DNA of 64,000 bases from Pseudooceanicola marinus (GCF_002786295.1 NZ_PGTC01000015.1:64501-128500), one strand, 5' to 3'; numbered from the stretch's first letter, positions 25,526 to 34,933 are shown. Translations and numbers: made by a program. The notes: generated by a model from the letters alone, not told the origin.

Positions 25526-27658
25526 TTACTCGGCGCCTTCCTCCTTCGCCATTTCTTCGCCGGTCTCCTGGTCGACCATCTTCATCGACAGGCGGACCTT
25601 GCCGCGGTCGTCGAAGCCCACGAGCTTCACGAAGACTTCCTGGCCTTCCTTCAGCACGTCGGAGGGGTGGTTCAGGCGACGGTTCTCGATCTGGGAGACG
25701 TGCACCAGGCCGTCCCGCTTGCCGAAGAAGTTTACGAAGGCGCCGAAATCGACGAGCTTCACGACCTTGCCCTTGTAGATCTTGCCCTCTTCCGGCTCCG
25801 CCACGATCGAGTGGATCATGTCGTAGGCGCGCTGGATGGCCTCACCGTCGGACGAGGCGATCTTGATGATGCCGTCGTCGTTGATGTCGACCTTGGCGCC
25901 GGAGGTTTCCACGATCTCGCGGATGACCTTGCCGCCCGAGCCGATCACTTCACGGATCTTGTCGGTGGGGATCTGCATGGTCTCGATGCGTGGCGCATGG
26001 GCGGAGAATTCGCCAACGCCGGACAGGGCCTTGTTCATCTCGCCCAGGATGTGCATCCGGCCATCCTTGGCCTGGGCCAGGGCGGTTTTCATGATCTCGG
26101 GCGTGATGCCCTGGACCTTGATGTCCATCTGCAGCGAGGTGATGCCTTCGGCGGTACCGGCCACCTTGAAGTCCATGTCGCCGAGGTGATCCTCGTCGCC
26201 AAGGATGTCGGTCAGCACGGCGTAGGAGCCGTCATCTTCCAGCACCAGGCCCATGGCCACACCGGCCACGGCGGCCTTCAGCGGCACACCGGCGTCCATC
26301 ATCGACAGCGAGCCGCCGCAGACGGAAGCCATCGAGGAGGAGCCGTTGGATTCGGTGATCTCCGACACGATGCGGATCGTGTAGGGGAAATCGGTGGGGG
26401 CGGGCAGGACGGCCTGAAGGGCACGCCAGGCCAGCTTGCCGTGACCGATTTCACGACGACCGGGGGAGCCGACACGACCCACTTCGCCGACCGAGTAGGG
26501 CGGGAAGTTGTAGTGCAGCATGAAGTTGGATTTGAAGTTGCCGTGCAGGGCGTCGATGAACTGTTCGTCATCGCCGGTGCCCAGCGTGGTCACGACCAGA
26601 CCCTGGGTTTCGCCACGGGTGAACAGCGCCGAGCCGTGGGTCCGGGGCAGGAAACCGGTTTCAGCTTCGATCGGGCGGACCTCGTCGGTACGACGACCGT
26701 CGATCCGCTTGCCGTTCTTCACCACGTCGCCGCGTAGGACGGTGGATTCCAGCTTCTTCAGCGCCGAGCCGAGGTTCGCATCTTCCTGCTGTTCCTCGGT
26801 CAGACCGGCGATGATCTCTTCCTTCACCGCGGCAACGGCGCTGGTGCGCTCCTGCTTGTCGGTGATGGCGTAGGCCGCGCGCATCTTGTCTTCACCGGCG
26901 GCCTTCACGGCGTCGTACAGCGCCGAGTAATCCGGGGGTGTGAAGTCGAAGGGCTCTTTCGCGGTCTCTTCGGCCAGGCTGACGATCAGGTCGACAACAG
27001 GCTGGATCTGTTCGTGCGCGAAGGTCACGGCACCCAGCATCTCGTCTTCCGTCAGCTCGTAGGCTTCGGATTCGACCATCATCACGGCGCCCTTGGTGCC
27101 GGCGACGACCAGGTCGAGACGCTGTTCGGGGTTGTTGCGCAGGCCCTGCATGTCATCGACGGAAGGGTTCAGCACGTAGTTGCCGTCGACGTAGCCGACG
27201 CGGCAGCCAGCGATCGGGCCCATGAAGGGTGCGCCCGAGATGGTCAGTGCGGCGGAGGCGGCGATCATGGCGACGATGTCGGGATCGTTTTCCAGATCGT
27301 GGCTCAGCACGGTGCACATCACCAGCACTTCGTTCTTGAAGCCGGGGGCGAACAGCGGGCGGATCGGGCGGTCGATCAGGCGCGCGGTCAGGGTCTCTTT
27401 CTCGGTGGGCCGTGCCTCACGCTTGAAGAAGCCACCCGGGACCTTGCCGGCCGCGTAGTATTTTTCCTGGTAGTGGACAGTGAGGGGGAAGAAGTCCTGG
27501 CCCTCTTTCTGCTTCTTGGCGAAGGTGACGTTGGCCATCACGGAGGTTTCGCCAAGGGTGGCGATGACGGTGCCATCGGCCTGGCGGGCAACCTTGCCCG
27601 TTTCCAGAGTGAGGGTCTCGTCCCCCCACTGCATCTCTTTTTTCGTTACGTTGAACAT
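25526..27658 (-). CDS. pnp: polyribonucleotide nucleotidyltransferase (PNPase)
   Basis: A 710-residue protein with the full PNPase layout: two RNase PH-like domains (first about 10-140, second about 310-540, with [20 protein letters not shown] around the phosphate site), a KH domain ([20 protein letters not shown]) and a C-terminal S1 domain ([19 protein letters not shown]). It degrades RNA 3'-to-5' with phosphate and works in the degradosome. Start MFNVTKK has AGGATACG upstream; the longer in-frame ATG at 27712 is rejected. In relatives pnp directly follows rpsO; here an acetyltransferase and a methyltransferase gene lie between. Confidence 0.97.
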   Translation of the reverse strand: MFNVTKKEMQWGDETLTLETGKVARQADGTVIATLGETSVMANVTFAKKQKEGQDFFPLTVHYQEKYYAAGKVPGGFFKREARPTEKETLTARLIDRPIRPLFAPGFKNEVLVMCTVLSHDLENDPDIVAMIAASAALTISGAPFMGPIAGCRVGYVDGNYVLNPSVDDMQGLRNNPEQRLDLVVAGTKGAVMMVESEAYELTEDEMLGAVTFAHEQIQPVVDLIVSLAEETAKEPFDFTPPDYSALYDAVKAAGEDKMRAAYAITDKQERTSAVAAVKEEIIAGLTEEQQEDANLGSALKKLESTVLRGDVVKNGKRIDGRRTDEVRPIEAETGFLPRTHGSALFTRGETQGLVVTTLGTGDDEQFIDALHGNFKSNFMLHYNFPPYSVGEVGRVGSPGRREIGHGKLAWRALQAVLPAPTDFPYTIRIVSEITESNGSSSMASVCGGSLSMMDAGVPLKAAVAGVAMGLVLEDDGSYAVLTDILGDEDHLGDMDFKVAGTAEGITSLQMDIKVQGITPEIMKTALAQAKDGRMHILGEMNKALSGVGEFSAHAPRIETMQIPTDKIREVIGSGGKVIREIVETSGAKVDINDDGIIKIASSDGEAIQRAYDMIHSIVAEPEEGKIYKGKVVKLVDFGAFVNFFGKRDGLVHVSQIENRRLNHPSDVLKEGQEVFVKLVGFDDRGKVRLSMKMVDQETGEEMAKEEGAE

Positions 27659-27961
27659 CAGCGTATCCTGTCTGGAGGCTGTCCCGGGCCCTCCCGGGTC
27701 CTCCGTTTGCATGGTGGCCCCATTGCCACCGACCCCTAATCCTCATGTCACAGCGCCGGGGTCCCTTGCGCTACGTCTCAGATTACCGGCGCCATACAGG
27801 AGAATGGGCCTCTTGGAAAGCTTTGAGGTTGGGTGCCGGGCGGGGCAATTCGTCCTTGCCGTGTGCGTCGGGGCCGATATGCAGGGCGGATCCGTCCCGC
27901 CCGCGCGGCGCGCCCGAGCCTGCCCGTGGTCCCCTGTCCCAGCCGAAGAGATGCCGCCCCG
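27659..27961. other. 303-base stretch between pnp and the methyltransferase gene
   Basis: No gene is visible. It should contain the pnp promoter (minus strand) and the methyltransferase promoter (plus strand). A frame upstream of 27962 stays open but lacks a ribosome site and reads as GC-rich spacer. I see no confident hairpin or repeat. Confidence 0.5.
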
Positions 27962-28645
27962 ATGTCCTCCGCCCCGCTGCCCCCCTCGCCCTACGAGGCG
28001 CCCGGTTTCTACGACCGGGCCATCGCCGAGGGGCGCCACCGTGCCATCGTCGGCGGCCGCTGGGATGAAACCGGACGGGTGCAGATGGGCCTGCTGCGCG
28101 ATCACGGGCTGCAGCCCGAGCATCACCTGCTGGACATTGGCGCCGGCGCCCTGCGCCTGGGCTGCAAGGCGATCCCCTATCTGCGCCCGGGCCATTACTG
28201 GGCCACCGATGCCAGCCGCGAGATCCTGCTGGCCGGATATGAGCGGGAACTGACGGAGGTGCCACCGGCGCAGCGCCCCGATCCGGCGCAGTTGATCGGC
28301 GATCCCGGTTTCGACTTCCCGGGCGTCAGCGACGCGATAACCCACGCGATCTGTTTCGCCGTCTTCCCGCACCTGGCGCCCGGCTACCTCGACCGCGCGC
28401 TGACCTCCCTGTGCCGCTTCCCGGCGCTGGAGCTTTTCGCCTTCACCGTCTTCCTCGCCCCCGAGGCGGCCGCGGCCACGCCCTATCGCCAGGCGGACGG
28501 CGTGGTGACCCACCCGGCCAAGCCCCCCTGGCACCGCCCCGAAGCAGAGGTGCGCGCCGTGGCCGAGGGCCTGGGCTGGCAGTTGGCCCGCGACGACCGC
28601 ATGCTGCCGCGCGGTCAGGTCCTGTTCCTGGCACGGCGCGCCTAG
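27962..28645 (+). CDS. SAM-dependent methyltransferase
   Basis: A 227-residue class I methyltransferase. Motif I is HLLDIGAGALRLGCKAI near residue 60; the acidic motif II is probably GHYWATDASREILLAG. The substrate is unknown. It sits alone on the plus strand inside the pnp-rpsO interval. Start ATG 27962 (MSSAPLPPSPYE) is chosen because AGAGATG-type upstream bases give a ribosome site and the longer frame is low-complexity. The stop overlaps the convergent acetyltransferase stop (CTAG shared). Confidence 0.75.
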   Translation: MSSAPLPPSPYEAPGFYDRAIAEGRHRAIVGGRWDETGRVQMGLLRDHGLQPEHHLLDIGAGALRLGCKAIPYLRPGHYWATDASREILLAGYERELTEVPPAQRPDPAQLIGDPGFDFPGVSDAITHAICFAVFPHLAPGYLDRALTSLCRFPALELFAFTVFLAPEAAAATPYRQADGVVTHPAKPPWHRPEAEVRAVAEGLGWQLARDDRMLPRGQVLFLARRA

Positions 28646-29427
28646 CGCAGGTAGCGTCCCTCGCCTCGGGTTGCGATGCCGGAGACCAGGTCGGGATCGA
28701 GCGTCAGCCCGCAGCCCTCGACCATGCGCCGCGACGGGGTGTTGCCCTCTGAAACCAGCTCGTAGATCGCCCCGGCCCCCATGTCCGCTATCGCCTTGCG
28801 CAGCATCATGGCATTGACCCGCGTTCCCAGACCGCGACCACGGAAGGCCGGGTCGACCGCCACCAGCCCGCCCCAGGCCGTGTGGGCATGGGGGCTGTGC
28901 CGGTTGTGCGGGAAATAGGCAAAGGCGCAGGCGGCGATCCGGCCCGCACGGTCCTGCAGGGCAGCCAGCGCCGAAGGGCCGCCGACCCTCCCGGCCAGCA
29001 TGGCCGAAGAGAAGGGGACGATCCCGTTTTCCGACATCATGGCGCGCAGGGCCTCCAGAAAGGCGGCGTCTGCGCGTCGGGCCTCGGGCACCGGTGTCAG
29101 GCCCTCGGGCGGTGGCCCGGCCAGCACCCTGTCGCAGGCGGCGACGACCCTCTGCGCCGCGCCGGTGAAGACGTTCCAGAATTCCATGCGGTAGCCGCGT
29201 TCGGCCAGCGTCGCCTCCAGCTCGGGAAGATGATCGCGCGACAGCATCCGGACCCCCATCAGGCCGTCTTCCTCCAGGATGCGGAAGACCTGGGCCCAGC
29301 CGAGGCGCGCGGGGTCGTCACTGCCGCGAAAACGGACGGCGTTGCAGGCGCCGGGGGTGGTCATGGCCCAGTCCAGCGCCGCTTCGGCGCGGGCGGTCAG
29401 GCTGTCGGAGGGGGAAGGGAGGGTCAT
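28642..29427 (-). CDS. GNAT family N-acetyltransferase
   Basis: A 261-residue protein. The C-terminal half shows the GNAT acetyl-CoA loop VDPAFRGRGLGTRVNAMMLR (R/Q-x-x-G-x-G/A), preceded by a strand with AWGGLVAVDP. The N-terminal 130 residues are less conserved and may form a second, degenerate GNAT lobe. The substrate is unknown. It lies on the same strand as rpsO and pnp, between them. It converges on the methyltransferase gene, sharing the four bases CTAG. Confidence 0.78.
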   Translation of the reverse strand: MTLPSPSDSLTARAEAALDWAMTTPGACNAVRFRGSDDPARLGWAQVFRILEEDGLMGVRMLSRDHLPELEATLAERGYRMEFWNVFTGAAQRVVAACDRVLAGPPPEGLTPVPEARRADAAFLEALRAMMSENGIVPFSSAMLAGRVGGPSALAALQDRAGRIAACAFAYFPHNRHSPHAHTAWGGLVAVDPAFRGRGLGTRVNAMMLRKAIADMGAGAIYELVSEGNTPSRRMVEGCGLTLDPDLVSGIATRGEGRYLR

Positions 29428-29503
29428 GTCGCGGTCTCCTGTCTACGGCAGGATACCCCGAAACGGCGGTCTGGCTGAGAGAAAAACTGGCGTCAGGAAC
29501 GCG

Positions 29504-29531
29504 AAACGCCCGCTCCTTTCGGACCGGGCGT
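29504..29531 (-). terminator. terminator after rpsO
   Basis: ACGCCCG (29506-29512) pairs with CGGGCGT (29525-29531); a short inner stem TCC/GGA sits in the loop. On the minus strand TTTCGC follows. This would separate rpsO from the acetyltransferase gene. Confidence 0.65.
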
Positions 29532-29557
29532 CTGCTGTCTTGCGACGGTGGGCGCGC

Positions 29558-29827
29558 TTAGCGGCGCAGGCCCAGGCGCTTGATGAGGTCCTGGTAACGG
29601 GCCTCGTCCTTGCCTTTGAGGTAGTCCAGCAGCTTACGACGCTGGGCGACCATCATCAGAAGGCCACGGCGACCGTGGTTGTCCTTCTTGTGGGTCTTGA
29701 AATGCTCGGTCAGGGTCGCGATGCGCGAGCTGAGGATCGCAACCTGCACCTCGGGCGAACCGGTGTCGCCCTCCTTGGTGCCGAATTCCTTGATCAGGCG
29801 GGCTTTTTCTTCGACGGTGATCGACAT
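29558..29827 (-). CDS. rpsO: 30S ribosomal protein S15
   Basis: An 89-residue protein that matches S15 throughout: [20 protein letters not shown], then [40 protein letters not shown] and [20 protein letters not shown]. It binds 16S rRNA in the platform of the small subunit and in many bacteria represses its own mRNA. GGAGATTCC-type bases precede the start on the minus strand. Confidence 0.98.
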   Translation of the reverse strand: MSITVEEKARLIKEFGTKEGDTGSPEVQVAILSSRIATLTEHFKTHKKDNHGRRGLLMMVAQRRKLLDYLKGKDEARYQDLIKRLGLRR

Positions 29828-30033
29828 CGGAATCTCCTATGAGTTCAGGGTTGGGGCACAAGCCGGGATGTCGTCCAGCAGGGTCCATAGAGAATCCACC
29901 GGGGCCGTCCCCAGAAGATTGCGCGCTGATAGGGGATTCCGGCGATGAAATAAAGCCTTTTCTGGTGTTCTGCCCGGCTTCGCGCAACCGCCGGCCTGAG
30001 GCGGCTCGATCAGGTTTCCCGTCAGTTCGCCGG

Positions 30034-31293
30034 TCAGGCGGCGAAGCTCTGGGCGTCGGACAGGGGCAGGATGGCGATGCTGCCTTCGCTGATCGCATTC
30101 GCCCCGGCGAAGCTGGCGATACAGGTGCCATCCGCCAGGACGCGGGTGGTGGCGCCGTCGCTTTGGATGCTGATCTCGGGCGACGGGGTGCCATCGGCAT
30201 AGGTGACCATCAGCACGTCGTCCTCTGGGGTGAAGTCGATGATCTCGACCGCCGTTTCCTCGCCGGTGATCCAGCCGCCCAGCACGAAGACATCCTCGCC
30301 AGCCCCGCCGGTCAGGGTGTCGCCCGCGCCGCCGATCAGCGTGTCGTCGCCGGAGCCGCCGTTCAGATAGTCGCCCCGATCCAGATCCTGCGCCCCCTCG
30401 TCGGTGGCGGGATCCTCCTCCAGGCTCTCGATCAGCCCGGAGATCCAGTCGTCCCCCGAAGCGCCGAAGAGCGTATCCGCCCCCAGCCCGCCCAGAAGCC
30501 GGTCATTGCCGATCCCGCCGGAGGCAGCGTCATCGCCTGACCCGCCGGCCAGCAGATCATCGCCCGCCCCGCCGCGCAGCACGTCGTGGCCCTCGCCCCC
30601 GGCCAGCGTGTCGGCGCCGGACATGCCCGCCAGCACATCCGCGCCAGAGCCCCCCGCCAACAGGTCGTCCCCCGAGCCACCTTCAAGCGTGTCATCGCCC
30701 GCCCCGCCAAGCAGGGAGTCGCTACCGCGCATGCCATGAAGTGCGTCATCGCCGGCCCTGCCCGCAATGGTATCCTCGCCGCTGTAGCCGCCCAGCTGGT
30801 CCTGGCCGTCGCCGCCCTGCATCAGGTCGTCGCCGGGGGTGCCGGCCTCGATGGTGTTCAGAGAGGTCGTGAACTCCTCCGCGAGCCGGTCGATCCGGGC
30901 GTTCAGGGCCATCATGTCATCAAGGTTCAGGAGGCTGTCGCCCGAGGCGGTGGCGGTTTCGTCCTCGGCTGCCACGTCGTCGCCCGAGGTCTCGCCCTGG
31001 CCGGTTTCGGACAGGGCATCGTCGCCGGTCAGGTCGGCCTCGGCGGAAGTTTCTGCCTCCTCACTGCCGACCTCATCCGTTTCGGGATCGTCGTCTCCGG
31101 GGGGCGCCTCCGTGCCGTCGTCCTCGGGCTCGCCTCCGAGGATCCGGTCGAGCCAGCCCCCGCTGCTGCTGTCGGCGTCGTGATCCTCTTCGGTGTCGGT
31201 GTCCTCGTCCTCCGTATCGACGGGCTCGTCCAGCGCCAGCACGGCGGTGGCGCCGATCATCAGCATGCCCATCAGACTGGCCAGAAGATACAT
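30034..31293 (-). CDS. RTX-repeat calcium-binding protein with N-terminal membrane anchor
   Basis: A 419-residue acidic protein. Residues 1-21 are a hydrophobic segment (MYLLASLMGMLMIGATAVLA) that reads as a membrane anchor or signal. Residues 22-120 are extremely rich in Asp and Glu. From about 150 to 345 there are some fifteen GGxGxDxLx-type nonapeptides that should form a calcium-binding beta-roll. A C-terminal module near 350-419 (VEIIDFTPEDDVLMVTY) resembles the end of haemolysin-type proteins. Typical RTX exoproteins lack such an N-terminal hydrophobic segment, so export by a type I system is unclear. No ABC exporter is adjacent. It interrupts the usual truB-rpsO neighbourhood. Confidence 0.85.
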   Translation of the reverse strand: MYLLASLMGMLMIGATAVLALDEPVDTEDEDTDTEEDHDADSSSGGWLDRILGGEPEDDGTEAPPGDDDPETDEVGSEEAETSAEADLTGDDALSETGQGETSGDDVAAEDETATASGDSLLNLDDMMALNARIDRLAEEFTTSLNTIEAGTPGDDLMQGGDGQDQLGGYSGEDTIAGRAGDDALHGMRGSDSLLGGAGDDTLEGGSGDDLLAGGSGADVLAGMSGADTLAGGEGHDVLRGGAGDDLLAGGSGDDAASGGIGNDRLLGGLGADTLFGASGDDWISGLIESLEEDPATDEGAQDLDRGDYLNGGSGDDTLIGGAGDTLTGGAGEDVFVLGGWITGEETAVEIIDFTPEDDVLMVTYADGTPSPEISIQSDGATTRVLADGTCIASFAGANAISEGSIAILPLSDAQSFAA

Positions 31294-31399
31294 GTCACCC
31301 TACCTGCTCCGCCGCCCGTGGACGCGAAGAGCGCACCTACACCCATGGCGATTAGGCCACGCGGCAGGGCGCCGGGTCAAAGACATCCGGAGCGGGTGG

Positions 31400-31936
31400 T
31401 TAATCGACCGCTACCGTCCAGCGGTGTGGCTGGGCCGCATAGGCGATGTAGAGCGGGTGGCGCGGCTCCCCGGCCTTGGTCAGGCCCAGGTGCGCCAGTG
31501 GTCGGCCGGTGGCCCGCAGCAGGGCGGCGCAGGTCTTGCCGCGCCCCATGTGATCCGCATGCGCCCCCCAGCCACAGAGGATCAGCCCGTTGTCGCCGAC
31601 CCAGCGAGCGGCCTCGGCCAACTGGGCATCGTTCGCGGGGCCGATCGGATCAGCAGCCTTCTTCAGCAGGGCGGGCGAGGTCTCGCGCCAGGCGAAGATG
31701 TTGCAGGCCCGAAAACCGCCGTAGCCCAGGGTGCGGGCGCGCCGCTCGCAGCGTTCGATGGTGGGGTCGTTCTGCTGTTCCGTCGCGGTCGAGGGGTTCA
31801 GCATGACGTACAGAAGGCGCGGCGCGGCGGCGTCCCAGACCCGGGTCAGGGCATAGCGGTAGTGGCCGCAGGGGGAGTAGAGGGCGGCGCTGGTGGCGTC
31901 ACCCTTCTGGAAGTGCTTCTCGACCAGCGCCGTCAT
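31400..31936 (-). CDS. DUF1643 domain protein
   Basis: A 178-residue protein matching DUF1643: YSPCGHYRYALTRVWD followed by LLYVMLNPSTATEQQNDPTI and CERRARTLGYGGFRACNIFA, with a C-terminal LGLTKAGEPRHPLYI. The biochemical function is unknown. Its ATG overlaps the truB stop (TGATG at 31934-31938), so it is probably translationally coupled to truB. The longer frame starting at 32053 lies inside truB and is rejected. Confidence 0.87.
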   Translation of the reverse strand: MTALVEKHFQKGDATSAALYSPCGHYRYALTRVWDAAAPRLLYVMLNPSTATEQQNDPTIERCERRARTLGYGGFRACNIFAWRETSPALLKKAADPIGPANDAQLAEAARWVGDNGLILCGWGAHADHMGRGKTCAALLRATGRPLAHLGLTKAGEPRHPLYIAYAAQPHRWTVAVD

Positions 31937-32871
31937 CAGCCTTCCGGCGTCGGGGCGGGGGCGGAAGGCAGGTTGAAGACGCGGCTGGGGTGCAGCTCGC
32001 CCGCCTTGAAGGTGCCCACGGCGACCGGCACGCCCTGGTACACGGCCCAACACTCCTCGCCGTAGTCGAGGCCCTGGGCGATCACCATGCCGGGATTGCC
32101 ATGGCGCAGCCGCGCCGCGCCCTCGGCTGTGGCGGTGACCACGGGCAGGTCCGTCAGCCCGGTCTCCAGCGGCAGCAGGTACTGATCCAGCTCGGGCGTG
32201 CGCGCCAGCTCCTCGACCGTAGCGAAGGAGATGCCCTTGGCCGCCTCGAAGGGGCCGGACCAGACGCGTCGCAGGTAGTCGACATGGCCGAGGCAGCCCA
32301 GTTTAGCGCCCAGATCGCGCGCGATGGAGCGAACATAGCCACCCTTGCCGCAGACCATTTCCAGCCGCGCGTGATCGGCATCGGGGCGGTCCAGCAGGAT
32401 CAGGCTCTCGACCCAGAGGGGGCGGGCCGCCAGCTCCATCTCCTCGCCGTCGCGGGCGCGCTTGTAGGCGCGTTCGCCGTCGATCTTGACGGCGGAGAAC
32501 TGCGGCGGGACCTGTTGGATGTCACCGACGAAGGCGTTCAGCGCCTCCTTGATCTCGTCATCGGTCGGGCGGCTGTCGGAGGTGGCGATGACCTCGCCCT
32601 CTGCATCGTCGGTATTGGTGGCGGCGCCGAAGGTGACGGTGAAGTCATAGGCCTTCAGCGCATCGGTGACGAAGGGCACGGTCTTGGTGGCCTCGCCCAG
32701 GGCCACGGCCAGGGTGCCGGTGGCCTCGGGGTCCAGCGTGCCCGCATGGCCCGCCTTCTTGGCGTCGAAGGCCCAGCGGACCTTGTTCACGACCGCGTTG
32801 GAGGTCAGCCCCGCGGGCTTGTCCACCACCAGCCAGCCGGAAATGTCGCGCCCCTTGCGTTTGCGTGCCAT
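31936..32871 (-). CDS. truB: tRNA pseudouridine(55) synthase TruB
   Basis: A 311-residue TruB enzyme. Catalytic D47 lies in [34 protein letters not shown] and the later [14 protein letters not shown] are also characteristic. It makes pseudouridine 55 in the T-loop of tRNAs. Start MARKRKGRD at 32871 has AAGAGGCG upstream; an extra nine residues from 32898 are unlikely. It is coupled at its 3' end to the DUF1643 gene. Confidence 0.96.
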   Translation of the reverse strand: MARKRKGRDISGWLVVDKPAGLTSNAVVNKVRWAFDAKKAGHAGTLDPEATGTLAVALGEATKTVPFVTDALKAYDFTVTFGAATNTDDAEGEVIATSDSRPTDDEIKEALNAFVGDIQQVPPQFSAVKIDGERAYKRARDGEEMELAARPLWVESLILLDRPDADHARLEMVCGKGGYVRSIARDLGAKLGCLGHVDYLRRVWSGPFEAAKGISFATVEELARTPELDQYLLPLETGLTDLPVVTATAEGAARLRHGNPGMVIAQGLDYGEECWAVYQGVPVAVGTFKAGELHPSRVFNLPSAPAPTPEG

Positions 32872-32941
32872 GTCGCCTCTTGGATTGCCTGTTTTCAAAG
32901 GCCGGTGAGCTAGCCGAGCCGCGCGCCTGCGTCAAGCGTCC

Positions 32942-33085
32942 AGGGGCGGGGGCGCTGCCCCCCTTGAGCCTGCGGCTCAATTCACCCGGGAGTATTTCTG
33001 GCCATCGTATGGAACAAGGAGAGTTGCTCATTCCATACGATGGCTGAAAATACTCCCGCCGGAGGCCATCGTCCGTCAGGACGTT
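32942..33085. repeat. composite head-to-head intergenic repeat, copy F
   Basis: A full element on the + strand (hairpin GGGGGCGCTGCCCCC, hairpin TTGAGC-CTGCG-GCTCAA at 32964-32980, core TCACCCGGGAGTATTTCTGG) faces a short-type element on the minus strand (GGAGTATTTTCAGCC). The inner arms 32988-33014 and 33031-33057 are complementary at 24 of 27 bases; within them CCATCGTATGGAA (33002-33014) is a perfect inverted match to 33031-33043. The 16-base centre would be the loop. It lies between truB and rsmB, which are both on the minus strand. Confidence 0.88.
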
Positions 33086-33096
33086 ACCTGGCGCGC

Positions 33097-34512
33097 TCAG
33101 TCGGCCTTGCGCAGCAGGGCCATGTAGAAGCCGTCCATGCCGCCCAGATCGGGCCAGAGGTCGGGGGTGGTGCGGACGCCGCCTTCCTCGGTGATCCAGG
33201 CGGGATCGAGGCCGGGGGCCTCGGGGCGGATCACGCTGAGGCCCGGGTGGCGTTCCAGCGCCTCTTCCACCTGGCATTCGCCCTCGTCGGGGATCAGCGA
33301 ACAGGTGCAGAAGACGAGGCGCCCGCCCGGGGCCAGCAGAGTCAGGGCGTGGTCCAGCATGGCCGACTGCAACTCGATCAGCGCGCCGATCTCGTCGCCG
33401 TCGCGGGCCTGCGGCAGGTCCGGGTGGCGGCGGATGGTGCCGGTGGCGGAGCAGGGCGCATCGAGCAGGATCACGTCGTATGTGCCGGTCTGTTCCAGCG
33501 CGTCGCCGGCGCGGATCCCGGCGGACAGCCCGGTGCGGGAGAGGTTCTCCTGCACCCGCGCCAGGCGGGTTTCGCTGAGGTCCAGCGCGGTGACCCGGGC
33601 GCCGGCGGCGGCCAGCTGCATCGTCTTGCCGCCCGGGGCGGCGCAGAGGTCCAGCGCGGTCTTGCCGGTCAGGTCACCCAGCAGGCGCGCGGGCAGGGCG
33701 GCGGCGGCATCCTGCACCCACCAGGCGCCCTCGGCGTAGCCCGGCAGAGCCGACACCTGGCCGCCGTCGGCGAGGCGCAGCGATCCGGTGGGCAGCAGCG
33801 TGGCGCCCAGCTCCGTCGCCCAGTGTTCGGCGCTGGCAGGATCTTTCACCGTCAGGTCCAGGGGCGCGCCCGCGGCATGGGCCGTCTCGAAGGCGCGGAT
33901 CTTCTCGGGGCCGTAGGCCAGCGACAGCGGTTCGCGCAGCCAGTCGGGCAGGCGGGGCGCGCGCAGCTTGGGCCATTCGTCCTCCGCCTCGGCGGCGACC
34001 TTGCGCAGCACCGCGTTGACCAGCCCCTTCATGTTGGCCCGGCCCGCGGCCCGCGCCGCCTCGGTCACCCAGTCATTGACCACGCCATGCGCCGCGCCGC
34101 CCGCTGCCAGTTCCCAGGTGCCCAGGCGCAGGATGTTCAGGATCGGCAGCGGCGGCGCCTTCTTCAGGTGCTTCTCCAGCAGCCGGTCGCAGCGTTCCAG
34201 CTGGCGCAGCGTTTCCGTCGCCAGCCGCTGTGCCCGGGCCCGGTCCGGCGGAGAAAGCCGGCCCAGCCAGGGCGCCTCGCGCAGTTCCGACAGCAGGCGC
34301 GGATCCTCGCCCAGCACCCCGTTCAGCAGCCGCAGCGCGCCGGCGCGGGCCGAGAGCGGCGCGGTCGGCGCGCGATCGGCGCCGGCGCCGCCGTCACGGC
34401 TGCGCGGGTGGCCTCCGGGCTTGCCGCCGCGCGGGCCCTTCGGTCCGCCCTTGCGATCAGGGCGGCCCTGGCCGTTGGAGCGGGTCGGGCGGGGCGTGGT
34501 CGGTTTGGACAT
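33097..34512 (-). CDS. rsmB: 16S rRNA (cytosine(967)-C(5))-methyltransferase RsmB-like
   Basis: A 471-residue protein with an N-terminal NusB-like RNA-binding domain (about 45-180) and a C-terminal SAM methyltransferase. SAM motif I is DLCAAPGGKTMQLAAAGA; the catalytic cysteines are in LDAPCSATGTIRRHPDL and the downstream LVFCTCSLIPDEGE. These fit the m5C rRNA methyltransferase RsmB (also called Sun). The first 45 residues are rich in Arg, Gly and Pro, a common extension in this family. It is read away from a divergent DUF1674-type gene. Confidence 0.92.
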   Translation of the reverse strand: MSKPTTPRPTRSNGQGRPDRKGGPKGPRGGKPGGHPRSRDGGAGADRAPTAPLSARAGALRLLNGVLGEDPRLLSELREAPWLGRLSPPDRARAQRLATETLRQLERCDRLLEKHLKKAPPLPILNILRLGTWELAAGGAAHGVVNDWVTEAARAAGRANMKGLVNAVLRKVAAEAEDEWPKLRAPRLPDWLREPLSLAYGPEKIRAFETAHAAGAPLDLTVKDPASAEHWATELGATLLPTGSLRLADGGQVSALPGYAEGAWWVQDAAAALPARLLGDLTGKTALDLCAAPGGKTMQLAAAGARVTALDLSETRLARVQENLSRTGLSAGIRAGDALEQTGTYDVILLDAPCSATGTIRRHPDLPQARDGDEIGALIELQSAMLDHALTLLAPGGRLVFCTCSLIPDEGECQVEEALERHPGLSVIRPEAPGLDPAWITEEGGVRTTPDLWPDLGGMDGFYMALLRKAD

Positions 34513-34639
34513 CGGGGCACCTTTCGGGGCAACGGGTCAGATCCCGGGAAAGATCGTGACGACAGATCGTGACTGGGGCTCGTCTTGCGGCTGGATGAGG
34601 GCGGCGTATATCATGGGCAGAGCCGAAAGGAAGCGTGCC

Positions 34640-34933
34640 ATGAGCGAAGAGACCTCCGACCGGATGCCGCAGCCGGTCCCCGACCTGACCGGTGCCGCCG
34701 CCGACGCCGCCCCCGAAGCGCCCGCGGTGCCTCGCCTGAGCCCTGAGGAAGAGGCAGCCCGCCGGGCTGCCTTGCCGGAGGTCGCGCGCCGCGCCCTGGA
34801 AGAGGCCGATGCCCGCCGCGAGGCCGCGCTGGCCACTGAGGCCGCCCGCCCGAAGGAGCTGGGCGGTCGGGATGGGCCGGACCCCGCGCGCTACGGTGAC
34901 TGGGAAAAGAAGGGCATCGCGATCGATTTCTGA
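34640..34933 (+). CDS. DUF1674 / SdhAF4-like protein
   Basis: A 97-residue protein ending with GGRDGPDPARYGDWEKKGIA, the DUF1674 signature (RxGP-EP-RYGDWE-KG) shared with eukaryotic SDHAF4, which helps flavinylated SDHA mature in succinate dehydrogenase. The upstream part is low-complexity Ala/Glu/Arg sequence. Start ATG 34640 has the ribosome site AAAGGAAG; longer frames lack support. No sdh gene is present in this window, so a role in succinate dehydrogenase assembly is by family only. Confidence 0.85.
   Translation: MSEETSDRMPQPVPDLTGAAADAAPEAPAVPRLSPEEEAARRAALPEVARRALEEADARREAALATEAARPKELGGRDGPDPARYGDWEKKGIAIDF

Noticed and set aside
30439-30800. Tandem DNA repeat within the RTX gene that might be taken for a CRISPR or minisatellite
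   Set aside because: The periodicity is 27 bases, in frame with nonapeptides GGxGxDxLx; sequence differs between units as in coding RTX repeats.
33968-34640. Upstream extension of the DUF1674 frame
   Set aside because: The extension is the complement of rsmB with no ribosome site; the start at 34640 has a good one.
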